DNA of 64,000 nt, from assembly GCA_032718475.1 (NCBI GenBank), contig JAUCBJ010007698.1, forward strand, positions 1 through 64,000. The letters run 5' to 3'. The position numbers and the translations under genes were made by a program. Origin of the DNA: Nemertoderma westbladi. Lineage: Eukaryota; Xenacoelomorpha; Nemertodermatida; Nemertodermatidae. The notes under the pieces were generated by a model. That model saw nothing but the letters and a program-made list of their open reading frames with translations, was not told where the DNA came from and searched no databases. Of this stretch, positions 21,364-31,177 are shown in pieces; the first letter of the stretch is position 1; each line of letters opens with the position of its first letter.

Positions 21364-21531
21364 ATGTCGAAATATCCTATGGAAGACATTTTAGAGAAAA
21401 CGAGCAAAGAAAATATGACTTCAGTGTTCAGTAAAACTGAACGGACACAGACGGTGACTCAGTTTGCTTCAGTCGACGATGGATCAAAGATTTATTACAT
21501 CCATGCAGGAGATAACAACAATAAACTTTAA
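21364..21531 (+). CDS. Small ORF of 55 codons, unknown
   Basis: ATG at 21364 to TAA at 21529-21531. The product is hydrophilic, with a Thr/Ser-rich centre and the C-terminal stretch D-D-G-S-K-I-Y-Y-I-H-A-G-D. Codon use looks protein-like compared with the flanks. It lies inside the SCYL2 intron on the opposite strand. Possibly the start of a decayed transposon protein; no family recognised. Confidence 0.25.
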   Translation: MSKYPMEDILEKTSKENMTSVFSKTERTQTVTQFASVDDGSKIYYIHAGDNNNKL

Positions 21532-21679
21532 TTAGATATACTGAAAATGTATAGTACAAGTACCTGTTAATAATTTAATAATATTCGATATAGTACATGG
21601 TTAAAATGTTCAAATGAGTATCCATAAAATCCTTTCTTCACAAACCGAACGCTGATAAGTTGACAGAATGTAACAAAAT

Positions 21680-22295
21680 TGCATACACCATTGCTTGCAA
21701 AGGTCACTTTTTAGTGATATTTCACCAGTTACACTGCAGTTATTCATGAACCTTATCGTGATTTGTTGGTAGAAATAGAAAGCTGACCATGCAAGGATTC
21801 CAAAAATGTAAAAATATTTGAATTTGGTTGTGAAATAGTGAATTTAAAGAATAAATAGCTGAGATATGAGCGTTCAAAAGTTTCATGGTTCATAGTATCA
21901 TGCGCGAGGCTGTTTTATTCTATTAAATAAAAACACCATATTCCAGAACATTTTGTTTCTGTATGAATAGCTACATAATAGTATGTTTAAAGAAGCATTG
22001 CATTGTTGCCCAGCTACGGATAAACAAAATGTTCCAGAATATGATGTATTCCCATGTATTTATTACATAGAATAAATGGCGTGTAAGGGAAGCAAATATA
22101 CATGCAACATTCGAATGCCCATATCTCGGCTATTTCTCTACCAAATTCACATGTTTTTAGATTTCTGGAATCCTTGCAAGGTCAGCTTTCTAATGGTACC
22201 AATAACTCGCGTTACGTTTCAAGAATAACTGGAGTGCAACTGGTGAAATATCACTGGAGACACCTTTTTCAAACGCTTGTAGCTAAAGATTGAAA
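21680..22295. mobile_element. Foldback/MITE-like element, about 600 bp
   Basis: Long inverted arms meet near 21985: for example TTTCACCAGTTACACTGCAG (21720) mirrors GTGCAACTGGTGAAA (22233); GCTGACCATGCAAGGATTCC mirrors GGAATCCTTGCAAGGTCAGC; CATATTCCAGAACATTTTGT mirrors ACAAAATGTTCCAGAATATG. No coding capacity. A fragment of the same family occurs at 40075-40125. Confidence 0.75.
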
Positions 22296-22398
22296 GCAAA
22301 AACAAAAATTCTGGCTCACCCCGTAAGGAGGAGGGAGGTGAAACTATCTCTGTTTCTAATTTCATGCAATCTTATTAAGATTTGAAGAAAAATTTGGC

Positions 22399-22470
22399 GG
22401 GGGGGGGGGGGGGGGGGGGTCCAGGTACCTGAATGACGACACTATATTCCAGGACATGGTGTATACCGGT
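22399..22470. repeat. 21-G tract with shared flank
   Basis: G21 (22399-22419) is followed by ACCTGAATGACGACACTATA and TTCCAGGACATGGT, which also follow the G17 tract at 56406-56422. A further G15 tract lies at 22745-22759. Confidence 0.85.
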
Positions 22471-22841
22471 AGTATTAAGTTACACGAGACGTTAAATATA
22501 TTATTGGACATGAGAGATGGAAAGTTTAATGTGTAATTTATAGTAACAACTTAGCAGCAAAGATGAGATTAGATAACGAGGATTCTTTATGTCAGAATTT
22601 ATTTGTTACATATTTTACATTTTTTCAGGGAGTTTAATTATTAAATATAATCTTGGAATAATAGAAATAGAGGAACAATTATAAACCCGAATTGGTTGTC
22701 AGGGAAACTCAATACATTATATTATTGTCAGAATGGGGAGGGGAGGGGGGGGGGGGGGGCAGCTGCCAATCAAACTCATATGAAGAGCTACTCATCAACG
22801 CGATGAAACGTACACAATAATAATAAATAAACAGCGGATAC

Positions 22842-23904
22842 CTTTATAGAACTGCGAGCGCTGAAGTGGCTCCCATTGGAACAGAGAATCTAGATACTGC
22901 AGGGTGGAGACGCCGACATCCTGGAAGAAGGGGATCTTGGCAATCTGGTTGGCGTCCGGTCGGACGGAGGGATTCGAGTTGAGCAGCATCCGGACGTGGT
23001 CCCGGATGTCTTCCGGAAGAGATCGCAACAGACCCTGCTGCACTGTCGACAGCTGCTGCACGTTGCTCTTAAAGGTAACAAACTGACCGCGACACTCATA
23101 TAGAGTCTTAGATTTATTGAACACCGAGTAGATGATGATGGCCAGACTGAACATGTCGCTGGCCGGGTCGCAACTGTAAGTGAGTGCGAACTCGGGGGCC
23201 AAGTAGTCGAGATGGGGCCGGTTAATCAGGGGGGTGTCGGCCTCCCAGTCGGTGAACGGGAAGAAAGACTCGCCGTTACTCGAGTTGGTACGACTCGCGA
23301 CGCAGTTGTCGAACCCGAAGAGTTTCCAACCTCCTTTCGCGCTGATCACGACGTTCTCCGGGCAGACGTTGCCGTGCATCATCTTAACGTCGTTGTGAAG
23401 GAAGGAGAGGCCTTCGGAGATCTGCAGGAGACCGTATTTAATCTCGGTATCGTAGAAGGAATATTCCTTGAGTTCGGTTGCTCCAGCGGAAGGGCAGTTC
23501 TCGTAGTTACCGAGGGCATTAGCGAGACTAGCGAACACTGGTTCAGTGGCGAACGCGAGTGTAGACACAGACTCTTCTACCGGACATTCTATTATCAGCA
23601 ACTTCGGGTGTCGCAGTCTAGTTAATTGCTGGACTCCTTTCTTTAGAATCTCGATTGAAACATCACGATCTCGCTTGCGACTAGAATGAAAATCCAACTG
23701 TTTTTTTTCGAGGACGAATATAGAAACCTCCTGCTTGGTGGATCGTTTTGATCCGGTGTATACCTTCCAAAGAAGACCGGGTCCAGCCGAGGCCACGTGT
23801 CGGATAACTTCGTATTCGCGAGTTACCGGGTTCATTAACTGGGTCCCCAGATTGGAAACACTCTGGGTAACACTGGACACCGTAGAACGCAGTTTATTCA
23901 GCAT
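22842..23904 (-). CDS. SCYL2: SCYL2 exon 1: N-terminal kinase-like domain
   Basis: ATG at 23904-23902; coding through residue 354 plus one base, donor AAAG|GTATCC at 22842/22841. Residues about 30-330 are the SCY1-type pseudokinase fold. The glycine loop is G-P-G-L-L-W-K (41-47). The catalytic loop reads H-G-N-V-C-P-E-N (177-184) instead of HRD...N, and the metal-binding DFG is replaced by G-F-D-N (197-200), as expected for a poorly active or inactive kinase. The C-terminal part F-F-Q-D-V-G-V-S-T-L-Q-Y matches vertebrate SCYL2 strongly. Together with exon 2 this is a complete two-exon gene. Confidence 0.93.
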
Positions 23905-25599
23905 GATTTAAACTGCTTTTACAACTCCAAACTCAACTCCAGAACTCCCGGTACTGCTGTACTGCCAGACTGCTGTACTGGCAGACTGAGACTGGTACTT
24001 CTGAACTTGTAGACCAGTACTACCAGCACCAGCCAGATATGCCAGTATGCAGTCAGGCAGTAGACCGATGCGGGTGCGGTAGATGGTAGCGGTAGCAGGG
24101 TAGCCTACTACCGGACTACTGTACTACAGTCTGACAGTTCACAGTTTTAAGAAAAGCCTTCCGCCTTCTGCCTTCCGCACGGCGGCATGCTGGCATGGGC
24201 GGGTACCGGTATATCTATTGCGTAGAGGTATAGAGGTATTATGTGCCCATCTTTATATCTGTGTGTATATGCCCCAAGAGTTTTTTTTTGTTTTTGTTTT
24301 GTATTTGTTTTTACAGAATCTATATCTTAAAGTACTTCGGTTTCTACCTACAAAATTGTTTTTATACTTAATGCAATATATTAGAAATACTGGCAATATT
24401 ACAATACTTAATTAGGCCTAAAATGTAGTTAATAATAAATAAATTAATCGCTGTGTTACTGGTGCCTGAAATAATGGGACTACCCGTCCAGGTACCAGCT
24501 ACACGTAGAGTACATTATGTGCATGCATATATTATATACAATAGTTATCAATTTATTTAGTACAAATTTGCTCTATATCTGTGTAGAAATTGTTAATAAA
24601 TCTTATCTTATCTTATCTTTATCTTATAGCCTAGATAGAGACTAGGCCCTACATGTAGGTAGGTGTAGCGTGTAACCTACATGTAGATACACGTGTAGGG
24701 CTGTAGGGTGAATGTAGGTAGGTGTAGTCCCATAGATATTAAAGTAATTTATGTGTCAATTTTCAGTAACGTGATGCACGGTCGTCAATCAGGGTGTAAT
24801 GGCAATCTCTGATCTCCACGGTACTTCAACCTGCAGATCTGTCTGCTGTCAGACAACAGGCAACAGCTTTTACTGCATACTGTTACTGTATAAACAGCAA
24901 ACATCGTTCTGATTATTTATATTTATGACGAGTAAGGGTCTTCTTGATGAGCCACGGCTAAAGTCCCTTACTTGTAATAAATATTATAATTTGAGTATGC
25001 TTGAGAAAGGCATCGATCCATTAGATGAACTTGTTCTAATTTATATGTTGCGGAGTATATATATCCAATCCGGCATAAGGCCCCGGCGGCTTTAATTGAG
25101 TAAAATGGTCTGCCATGTTAAATAAAATTAGTACTCCGCACCAATGACTGACATAAAATTAAAAAAGTAACCTAACAGCCATCATCGCGGGACTACTGTA
25201 TCGTCGACACCATCAACGACTCCCATCTGCCCCTCTTTATCAACCGTCATCCATGGGACTTGAACAGTACTTGATTACAGCATTGAAATGTTTTCGATGT
25301 TTTGTTTTGAAAGTAAAAAATATAGAAATCTGGAAGTTTTGTTTGTTTCAATTTTTCAGGCAGTCACATCCCACCAACCCACAGTACCTTCCCACTACCC
25401 CATGAACATCTGTTTCATTATATAGTGCATTTCTTTAGTATATCATCAGTGGCGGATCTAGGACCTAAATCCCATATCGGACAGTCGGAATAATTCCAAT
25501 CTCGATGATGGGAATTAATCATTAAACCGATGAGATTCAAATCCCATTTCAAATTAACAGCAAAACAATAAACGAAATTCAATAGCTTACAGTTATATT
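23905..25599. other. SCYL2 5' flank and intergenic DNA
   Basis: No gene. 23935-24060 is rich in CTGTACTGCCAG/ACTGGTACT-type short repeats, 24602-24630 is a TTATC/TTATCTT microsatellite, and 24650-24730 repeats the ATGTAGGTAGGTGTAG motif. The SCYL2 promoter should lie in the first few hundred bases, but no core element is clear. Confidence 0.5.
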
Positions 25600-25607
25600 T
25601 GATTGTG

Positions 25608-27761
25608 TTAAAAAAAAGTTTCGGCCGTCTCATCATGCAACAATCGCTGCCTTATTGATTTGAGTCGCCTCAAAGCAAGCGGGTAGTTGTTAACGAGCTT
25701 GGGTTGTCCATTGCGCCACAACATGCCAACCTCGTAGTGGCCATTCGTGGTCTGGCGAATGGTATCTCTCATAATATTTAATGACCGATTTTCCTGTTCT
25801 GACATAGCGGTCTCGTAACTACCGGGTTCTGCTGAGTCCTGTTCTAACCATTTAATGGTCCGTTCAGTCAGCTGTCGGTCAAGCGCTGCTTGCACTGCGC
25901 CATGGTCCTCATCCACGTCTTCGTCCGCTGCGGTGGCTAGCGTCAATGTGTCTGGTAGGCTCGCAAGCCTTCCGGTGTCACTAGTCGGCGTCGAATCGTC
26001 ATGTGGCGGTTTGACAACCTTCTGATCTGTCGGTAGGCTCGCAAGCCTTCCTAGATCAACGACCGGTGTCGAAGCCTGGTGGGTGGGGTCAATGACCTTC
26101 GGATTTTTCGGTAGGCTCGCAAGCCTTCCAAAACCCTCGTTCATCGAGTCATCCACAGCAACAACCCTTTGGTCTTCAGTAGTCAATACAACCTGGTTTA
26201 CTGCAAGTAGTTGTAAGTCAGAGGTCCGTGTGGTCGTGTCCAGATCAGTTACGTCAGTATCGGTGGCATCTGCGTTTGCGACGCAAGTCTGTCGTAGTGC
26301 AGTCTGTACAATTGGACCACAGGAGTGTGAAGGAGAATTATCTATCGTAGTAGTCAATAAACTACATGTACTCAAAACGTCGTCCTCCTGGTCACTTACC
26401 TCTAGTGAATGCACTGGTGCTCTAGTATACCAACCTATGGGAGTTCTACATGCGTAGGGGTCGCCCGCTGTAATAATAGATGGGCGTGTCTCCCATACCT
26501 GATGTAAGTTAAACTGGTCTGTCCCAATCAACATCGCGATTGAATGATAGTTAACAGGACATTCCGGTATTCCAAGGTGTCGGAAATACTTACAATCTTC
26601 CGGTGATTGCTCTGGCACAGGGCCGAGCAAGTTACTAAAGTCCTTCGTAGCTGCAAAGGTCAAATTTCTTACCTGAAGTAATGAGCGCTCCTCCTTGCTG
26701 TGTTCCGCTTTGGAAAGAAGAGTGTCTAAGGTTAGTTTTACTCTCGTCACAGGGATCGCTCTCTTACCATGCATGCTGCTTACAGTATACTGAGCAGTCT
26801 TACCTTTACTCATGTCAGTAACTACGTCGGCTACTTGTTCGTCGACGTAACTATGCGATGACGCAGAGTCTAGGATAGCGTATATACGCTTGCTCCCTCG
26901 GGTTCCGGTAATCTTTATAGGAATCACGCTAAACCCTTTCAATTGGTTCTGTGTGAGGAGTGTTATCGATGGTTGTTCCTCCCCCGCATGCACGTAAAAG
27001 GTGTCGTCTTCCTCCTCGTCCGATGATCCGGATTGATCCATACAGTCTATGTAGAAAGTATGAATCTCGCGAGGCGCATGCTCTTTGTAAAGTGCGTCGC
27101 ATCTAGCTGCTTTATCTGGATGCTCTCGTCGAAAGCGTTTGGTCAGAGTATGACTGTTTGTGTGAAGTAACGCGTCGTGGTTACGTCCACATAGAGGACA
27201 TGTATCGTCGCTCGGGCAATCCTTCTGGACGTGTCCAGGCTTTGTACATCTCCAACAAGAATCTAAAGATCGAATCTGAAGTCTCCTTTCTTCGACTCCT
27301 AACTCCTTAAAGGTGTGACATCCACGTAGTTTATGTCCGCTATGGTTCCTGCTGTTCCGCTCGCAATATGAGCATCCCACAAAGTCCGCCGGCAACTGTT
27401 GTCGTGGCTGCTTGGTGCCGATAGGCGTCAGAACTTTAGAAGTCTCAGTCGGGGTGGCATAGGTAACAGCTTTCGCGTTCGTCGGAAATGGTTTGGTCCG
27501 AGTCGGCGCAGCAATAGCTATCCCTTCTGCCGCTATATGGTTATCGGAATAGTTGGATCGAGTCTCCACTACGGCCTCCCGCGAAATCAGTTGGTAGACG
27601 TCGGTGAGTTTTAATAGCCCACCGGCCTCTTCACGCTGATACTCGATGCGTCGCCATTCTCGTCGTAATCGATGATGAAGTCGACCGATTATCCTAATGA
27701 GAACTGTCGGTGCGTTAGCGTATTCGAGTTGACAATGGACCGTAAAGTCCCTATAGCATTC
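25608..27761 (-). CDS. Retroelement zinc-finger and aspartic protease segment
   Basis: About 717 codons. A C-x2-C...H...C cluster (near 27370) and the knuckle C-W-R-C-T-K-P-G-H-V-Q-K-D-C followed by C-P-L-C-G-R-N-H (27250-27160) are nucleic-acid-binding motifs. The protease core reads I-L-D-S-A-S-S-H-S-Y (near 26870); D-S-A replaces the common D-S/T-G. Three hairpin motifs encode G-R-L-A-S-L-P here. The end, N-N-Y-P-L-A-L-R-R-L, matches the linker before BEL/Pao reverse transcriptase; the frame then stops in a T7 run. Confidence 0.75.
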   Translation of the reverse strand, partial: ECYRDFTVHCQLEYANAPTVLIRIIGRLHHRLRREWRRIEYQREEAGGLLKLTDVYQLISREAVVETRSNYSDNHIAAEGIAIAAPTRTKPFPTNAKAVTYATPTETSKVLTPIGTKQPRQQLPADFVGCSYCERNSRNHSGHKLRGCHTFKELGVEERRLQIRSLDSCWRCTKPGHVQKDCPSDDTCPLCGRNHDALLHTNSHTLTKRFRREHPDKAARCDALYKEHAPREIHTFYIDCMDQSGSSDEEEDDTFYVHAGEEQPSITLLTQNQLKGFSVIPIKITGTRGSKRIYAILDSASSHSYVDEQVADVVTDMSKGKTAQYTVSSMHGKRAIPVTRVKLTLDTLLSKAEHSKEERSLLQVRNLTFAATKDFSNLLGPVPEQSPEDCKYFRHLGIPECPVNYHSIAMLIGTDQFNLHQVWETRPSIITAGDPYACRTPIGWYTRAPVHSLEVSDQEDDVLSTCSLLTTTIDNSPSHSCGPIVQTALRQTCVANADATDTDVTDLDTTTRTSDLQLLAVNQVVLTTEDQRVVAVDDSMNEGFGRLASLPKNPKVIDPTHQASTPVVDLGRLASLPTDQKVVKPPHDDSTPTSDTGRLASLPDTLTLATAADEDVDEDHGAVQAALDRQLTERTIKWLEQDSAEPGSYETAMSEQENRSLNIMRDTIRQTTNGHYEVGMLWRNGQPKLVNNYPLALRRLKSIRQRLLHDETAETFF
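25954..26129 (-). repeat. Hairpin motif GGAAGGCTTGCGAGCCTACC, three copies
   Basis: Copies at 25954-25973, 26032-26051 and 26110-26129, each read as G-R-L-A-S-L-P on the minus strand and spaced 78 bp apart. The motif folds as AGGCT-TGCG-AGCCT with an outer GG/CC pair beyond an A-A mismatch. The 78-bp spacing shows that the surrounding sequence was also duplicated here. Confidence 0.9.
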
Positions 27762-28327
27762 TTAATTTCGTCCGCTAGTCGTAAAAGATCGATAGGTTTC
27801 GAAATACTTCCTCCTCTACAGAGGTCTTCGATAATGGATTTAGCCATGGCTACGTTGCCGCCGTAAATCGAATATAGACGGTCGTACAGCAACTCAAAGG
27901 CATCTGGAACACCGATGAAGGTTTCCGCTAATCGATTCGGCTCACCAGACAGAACCTGGAGCAAGTAATTAAACTTCTCCGTCGAGGTGAAAGCACACTT
28001 AGCGATCTGGGACTCTACATAGTCTACCAGTGTGCGCCAGTGTTTCGCGTTGCCAGAGAACTTCGGCGGTTGCTGTGCCGGTAATCCGTGTCTAGCCGTG
28101 AATTTCGCAATCTCGTTAACCAAATCCAACTGTCCGCGTCCCTGTTCGGTGGCGTCGTCCAGTCGCTCCCTTCCGCGCGTTGTCCGTAGGTAGGAAATAT
28201 TAACGTGATCCTCTTCTCGATGGTTCGGAGTCTGTCTAGTCTCCTGTTCTCTCCTTGGTGGTCGATGTTGTCTAGGTTGTTCTAATTCCACGCTGGTTCG
28301 TGATTGATCCGACGGTTGCGCTTCGAG
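27689..28327 (-). CDS. Retroelement gag, DUF1759-like segment
   Basis: This continues the preceding frame after a single TGA. The centre holds the BEL/Pao gag signature P-P-K-F-S-G-N-A-K-H-W and a helical region with L-L-Q-V-L-S-G-E-P. The stop TAA is at 27691-27689; the L-R-R-E-W segment that normally follows in this family is in the -1 frame, open from 27761, so there is a 73-bp overlap. Confidence 0.65.
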   Translation of the reverse strand, partial: LEAQPSDQSRTSVELEQPRQHRPPRREQETRQTPNHREEDHVNISYLRTTRGRERLDDATEQGRGQLDLVNEIAKFTARHGLPAQQPPKFSGNAKHWRTLVDYVESQIAKCAFTSTEKFNYLLQVLSGEPNRLAETFIGVPDAFELLYDRLYSIYGGNVAMAKSIIEDLCRGGSISKPIDLLRLADEIKNAIGTLRSIVNSNTLTHRQFSLG

Positions 28328-30049
28328 TCACTCTTCTAGTTGAGCTAGTCGGTCCACCATCTCGGCGAACTGTTTGGCGCTAATCGCTTCTGCTGGTTGC
28401 AACGTGGGTTTCTGCAGGGGTGTTTCTCGTGGAGGATTTTTGATGAATTGGTTCGTCGATCGTTCCTCTCGTTTGTAATCAGCCGCCGCTCCAGTACAGA
28501 ATATTTCCCGTTCCGTCGACTCCGAGTCACTGGATGAGTCACTGTCGTCCAGATAAGGTGGTTGGCGGGTTCGCATATGGCGTATTACTCTTTGTCGCGT
28601 TCGTTGAGGTCTAGAATCTACGGTTCTCCGTCGTTCAGTAGGCTCGCAAGCCTTCCACGAAGTCGTAGGTCTCGTTAAACTCTGTTCGATCCTGTGGGTA
28701 CTACCCACATCCATCCTCCTCCATTGTTCGGTAGGCTCGCAAGCCTTCCACGAAGTCGTAGGTCTAGTCGAACATTGTGTCAAAGGTCGAATAAAATAGT
28801 CAGGTTTCGTAGTCGGTCTATAAATGACTGGGTTCGCACAGCACATCACAGATTTAACTGCTAATAGCTTACTTACCTGTTTAACTGTCATAAACGCAGG
28901 TTCCTCTCTTCCTACAAGTAGACTACGACTTACTGTAGGTGGACTATTTACTTGACCTGCTAAAATTGGCGATGAAGTTGCCCTAGGTTGCGGTATTTCC
29001 GTCACAACAAACCTGTTACCTTGCGTCGAGCGCACAGGTGATATTTCTTTAGGTATCGTAACAAAGACCGGTTTTATCGGAGTTGTAGTTTTGAGCATAG
29101 GAATCACTTGCGGAAAACGTTTACAGTAATCCTCGACGAACTCCTCTCCTCGGTCTATCGCTCCCACACTTCCTTCCTCGATTCGCTTCTGAATCCCGCG
29201 ATATCGAGCTTCCATGCGATCCAGGGCAGACAAGTCATGTCCAGCTCGAGATCTTATAGATCTATCTCTCGCGTCGAGTTCGAGGTCCGCTTGCGCGTTC
29301 GCTGCTTCGCACAATCTACGATTTAGTTCGAACTGTAGTTGCATCTCCCTTTCGCGTCGATCTGCTACCTGTTGTTGTGCCGCTAATTCCGCTTCTTGTA
29401 TAGCTAAATGAGCGTTTATCTGTCTCGCTTCCAACCTGGCACGAGCGTCAGATGCCGCCTTATTCCGTGCTAACTCGGCTGCGTTTACCGCCGCAACTCG
29501 TGCTAACTCGTCGGCTGTCGCCTGTTGTGCTAATTCGTCGGCTGCTGCCGCCGCAGCTGCTTCTCGCGCTAAGTCTTCTTCTAATCTCCGCATCTCAGAT
29601 GCTTCGAACTCGGCTTGCGCTTGAAGTTTCGCAAGTTTCGCTACATCGTCTCTGCTTTCTCCTTCGATGTCGATCTGTGCCATCTGCCGTTGCGCTTCTT
29701 CCTCGATGACTCGTTGTCGGCGTGCGACCTCCTGTTGTTGTCGAGTAATTACAGACACTGTCCTACTAACGTCGCCAATGTCGCTCCGTACACTAACGAA
29801 CGATCTATCCAGTGGTGGATTTTGGTAGGCTCGCGAGCCTTCCATAGTTGGAACTTCCGTCGTCCCTTGCAGTTCGACTTCCAGTTCTTCGATCGGTACG
29901 CCGTTTCTACGAAGAAAATTGGTGAGCGTTTCCAACCTCCCGTCCAGGCAATATAGTTCTTCTTCCTCGTTGGGTTCCAATAACGCGTCCGAAACTAACT
30001 CACCTAGTAGTTGGTCAAACTGCTCCTGTTGAGCCAATCTTAGTCTGAC
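28328..30049 (-). CDS. Retroelement gag, coiled-coil segment
   Basis: About 573 codons without a proper start; the first codons read through V-R-L-R-L-A-Q-Q. An N-terminal acidic helix region is followed by a long Ala/Glu/Arg coiled coil (about bases 29770-29280) and a Ser/Arg/Pro-rich tail. Three copies of a 20-bp hairpin motif lie in it (28637, 28730, 29824). It ends at TGA (28330-28328) followed by CTC; the same frame remains open beyond that stop. Confidence 0.6.
   Translation of the reverse strand, partial: VRLRLAQQEQFDQLLGELVSDALLEPNEEEELYCLDGRLETLTNFLRRNGVPIEELEVELQGTTEVPTMEGSRAYQNPPLDRSFVSVRSDIGDVSRTVSVITRQQQEVARRQRVIEEEAQRQMAQIDIEGESRDDVAKLAKLQAQAEFEASEMRRLEEDLAREAAAAAAADELAQQATADELARVAAVNAAELARNKAASDARARLEARQINAHLAIQEAELAAQQQVADRREREMQLQFELNRRLCEAANAQADLELDARDRSIRSRAGHDLSALDRMEARYRGIQKRIEEGSVGAIDRGEEFVEDYCKRFPQVIPMLKTTTPIKPVFVTIPKEISPVRSTQGNRFVVTEIPQPRATSSPILAGQVNSPPTVSRSLLVGREEPAFMTVKQVSKLLAVKSVMCCANPVIYRPTTKPDYFIRPLTQCSTRPTTSWKACEPTEQWRRMDVGSTHRIEQSLTRPTTSWKACEPTERRRTVDSRPQRTRQRVIRHMRTRQPPYLDDSDSSSDSESTEREIFCTGAAADYKREERSTNQFIKNPPRETPLQKPTLQPAEAISAKQFAEMVDRLAQLEE
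28637..28749 (-). repeat. Hairpin motif, two copies in a 93-bp duplication
   Basis: Copies at 28637-28656 (one flank base different) and 28730-28749, with the adjoining CACGAAGTCGTAGGTCT also repeated. Here the motif is read as W-K-A-C-E-P-T, a different frame from the copies near 26 kb. Confidence 0.9.
29824..29843 (-). repeat. Hairpin motif, single copy, perfect palindrome core
   Basis: GGTAGGCTCGCGAGCCTTCC on the plus strand; AGGCTCGCGAGCCT is a perfect palindrome here. It is read as E-G-S-R-A-Y-Q in a third frame. Confidence 0.9.
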
Positions 30050-30567
30050 TTAAACTGGATGAGGCTTTCCCTCACACTTACCAACTTATCTATTATCTTT
30101 ACCTGAGTAAAGTTGTTGCCACGCAACTCTGCAAGTTCGTGTAAACCTTTAAGTTTATCTACAGAAGCATGTACCCTACTTTCTATCCTTACCTGTAATG
30201 TGTAGAACTCGTATCTCGACATCGGGGCGGTTAACTCCCGTAAAACGCGAAAACCTTCTCCGAAGTTTCGAGTTATCTGGGCCATGTGTCCTCCTATACT
30301 CCTAATGACATTTTCTTGGCTTTCCGCCAAGCTTACCATGTCTGGTTCCCGTGACCTGGTCTGCGGGACTGTAAGGAAATCTTCGATTCTGCCATCGCCA
30401 CGTGTTGCGGCTTCCGGTATTTCCATTCGGGGTACCGGCGACGCACGCGGTGTGACATCGGTGGAATCTCGGGTTCTCCTTCTCGGTTTGTCTACTGTCG
30501 ATCTGTCCGGGTCGCACGAGTCATAGTCGGTAGGTGGGTGTCGAGTCGAATGTGGTGTGTCACTCAT
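30040..30567 (-). CDS. Retroelement gag, N-terminal segment
   Basis: 175 codons from ATG 30567 to TAA 30042-30040. It begins M-S-D-T like the ORF at 2149, followed by a basic, Arg/Thr/Pro-rich stretch and a helical acidic part. The frame of the next segment is open from 30049, so the two overlap by about 10 bp with the downstream frame at -1. There is no in-frame ATG at the start of the next segment, so either frameshifting or a single indel links them. Confidence 0.6.
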   Translation of the reverse strand: MSDTPHSTRHPPTDYDSCDPDRSTVDKPRRRTRDSTDVTPRASPVPRMEIPEAATRGDGRIEDFLTVPQTRSREPDMVSLAESQENVIRSIGGHMAQITRNFGEGFRVLRELTAPMSRYEFYTLQVRIESRVHASVDKLKGLHELAELRGNNFTQVKIIDKLVSVRESLIQFKSD

Positions 30568-30604
30568 GTCTTATTATATACGTCAAGTACGGGTAATAAA
30601 ATGT

Positions 30605-30794
30605 CAAAGTATCAGAATGTCGAAATGTCAAACGTACCTTGATATATATATATACCATATATATACCCTAACCGGTACAAATAAAATTAACAAAGTCAGA
30701 ATGTCAAAATGTTTAAATGTCCAAATGTCAAACTTACCTTGATATATATATATATACCATATATATACCCTAACCGGTACAAATAAAATTAACA
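30605..30794. repeat. About 100-bp tandem duplication upstream of the BEL/Pao gag start
   Basis: Two adjacent copies (about 30605-30691 and 30692-30794) share CAGAATGTC, CTTGATATATATATA, CCATATATATACCCTAACCG and GTACAAATAAAATTAAC. As in the left element, ACCGGT motifs occur within a tandem duplication in the leader. Confidence 0.85.
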
Positions 30795-31022
30795 AAGTAT
30801 ATAATAAAATATGTAATAATCTAGCCTACCGGCGAAATTTGTACGAATAAGTGAGATAACAGTATACGTTACCAAAATGTAGATCAACAAGTACAAATAA
30901 TAGGCAAAACAGCAACGTCTAACGGGAAAATAAGTACCAACAACACTACTAATTAGACAGTGAAACCTACAAATTTTGAGTACTACTGTGCTCTTAAGTT
31001 TGAACGACACGAGTCGTAAAAC

Positions 31023-31177
31023 TTACGCTCCTTTGATCTTCCAGTCGTGCAAATTCCTAAATACAAACCGGACGTGGGTCGTTCCGTTTTCGGCGTCGCG
31101 GACGAATTTTGTGTCTCCCAAACTTTGCGAAAAGCGGTCTAATCCCTCGAAGCGGTCCAGAAATGAGTCCTTGAGTC
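31023..31177 (-). CDS. Candidate exon 2 of a small two-exon gene, unknown
   Basis: The minus strand shows acceptor CTTTTCAG|GACTC at 31178/31177, then 50 codons of clearly protein-like sequence (F-V-R-D-A-E-N-G-T-T-H-V-R-F-V-F), GC-richer than its flanks. It ends either at TAA (31025-31023) or at an overlapping consensus donor GC|GTAAGT (31027/31026). The phase fits exon 1 at 32932-32908. If it ends at the TAA the product is 59 residues. It lies about 0.5 kb upstream of the BEL/Pao gag start, so it could belong to the element leader or to a host gene the element entered. Confidence 0.4.

Larger units (their letters stand above)
25600..30567 (-). mobile_element. BEL/Pao LTR retroelement, gag-protease part, 3' truncated
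   Basis: Four consecutive minus-strand segments (30567-30040, 30049-28328, 28327-27689, 27761-25608) carry, in order, an N-terminal gag region, an Ala-rich coiled coil, a DUF1759-type gag region, zinc fingers, a DUF1758-type aspartic protease and the linker before reverse transcriptase. That order is typical of BEL/Pao. The coding region stops at a run of seven T bases (minus strand) near 25608, before any RT motif, and no RT, RNase H or integrase follows, so the copy is truncated. LTRs could not be delimited. Confidence 0.8.
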
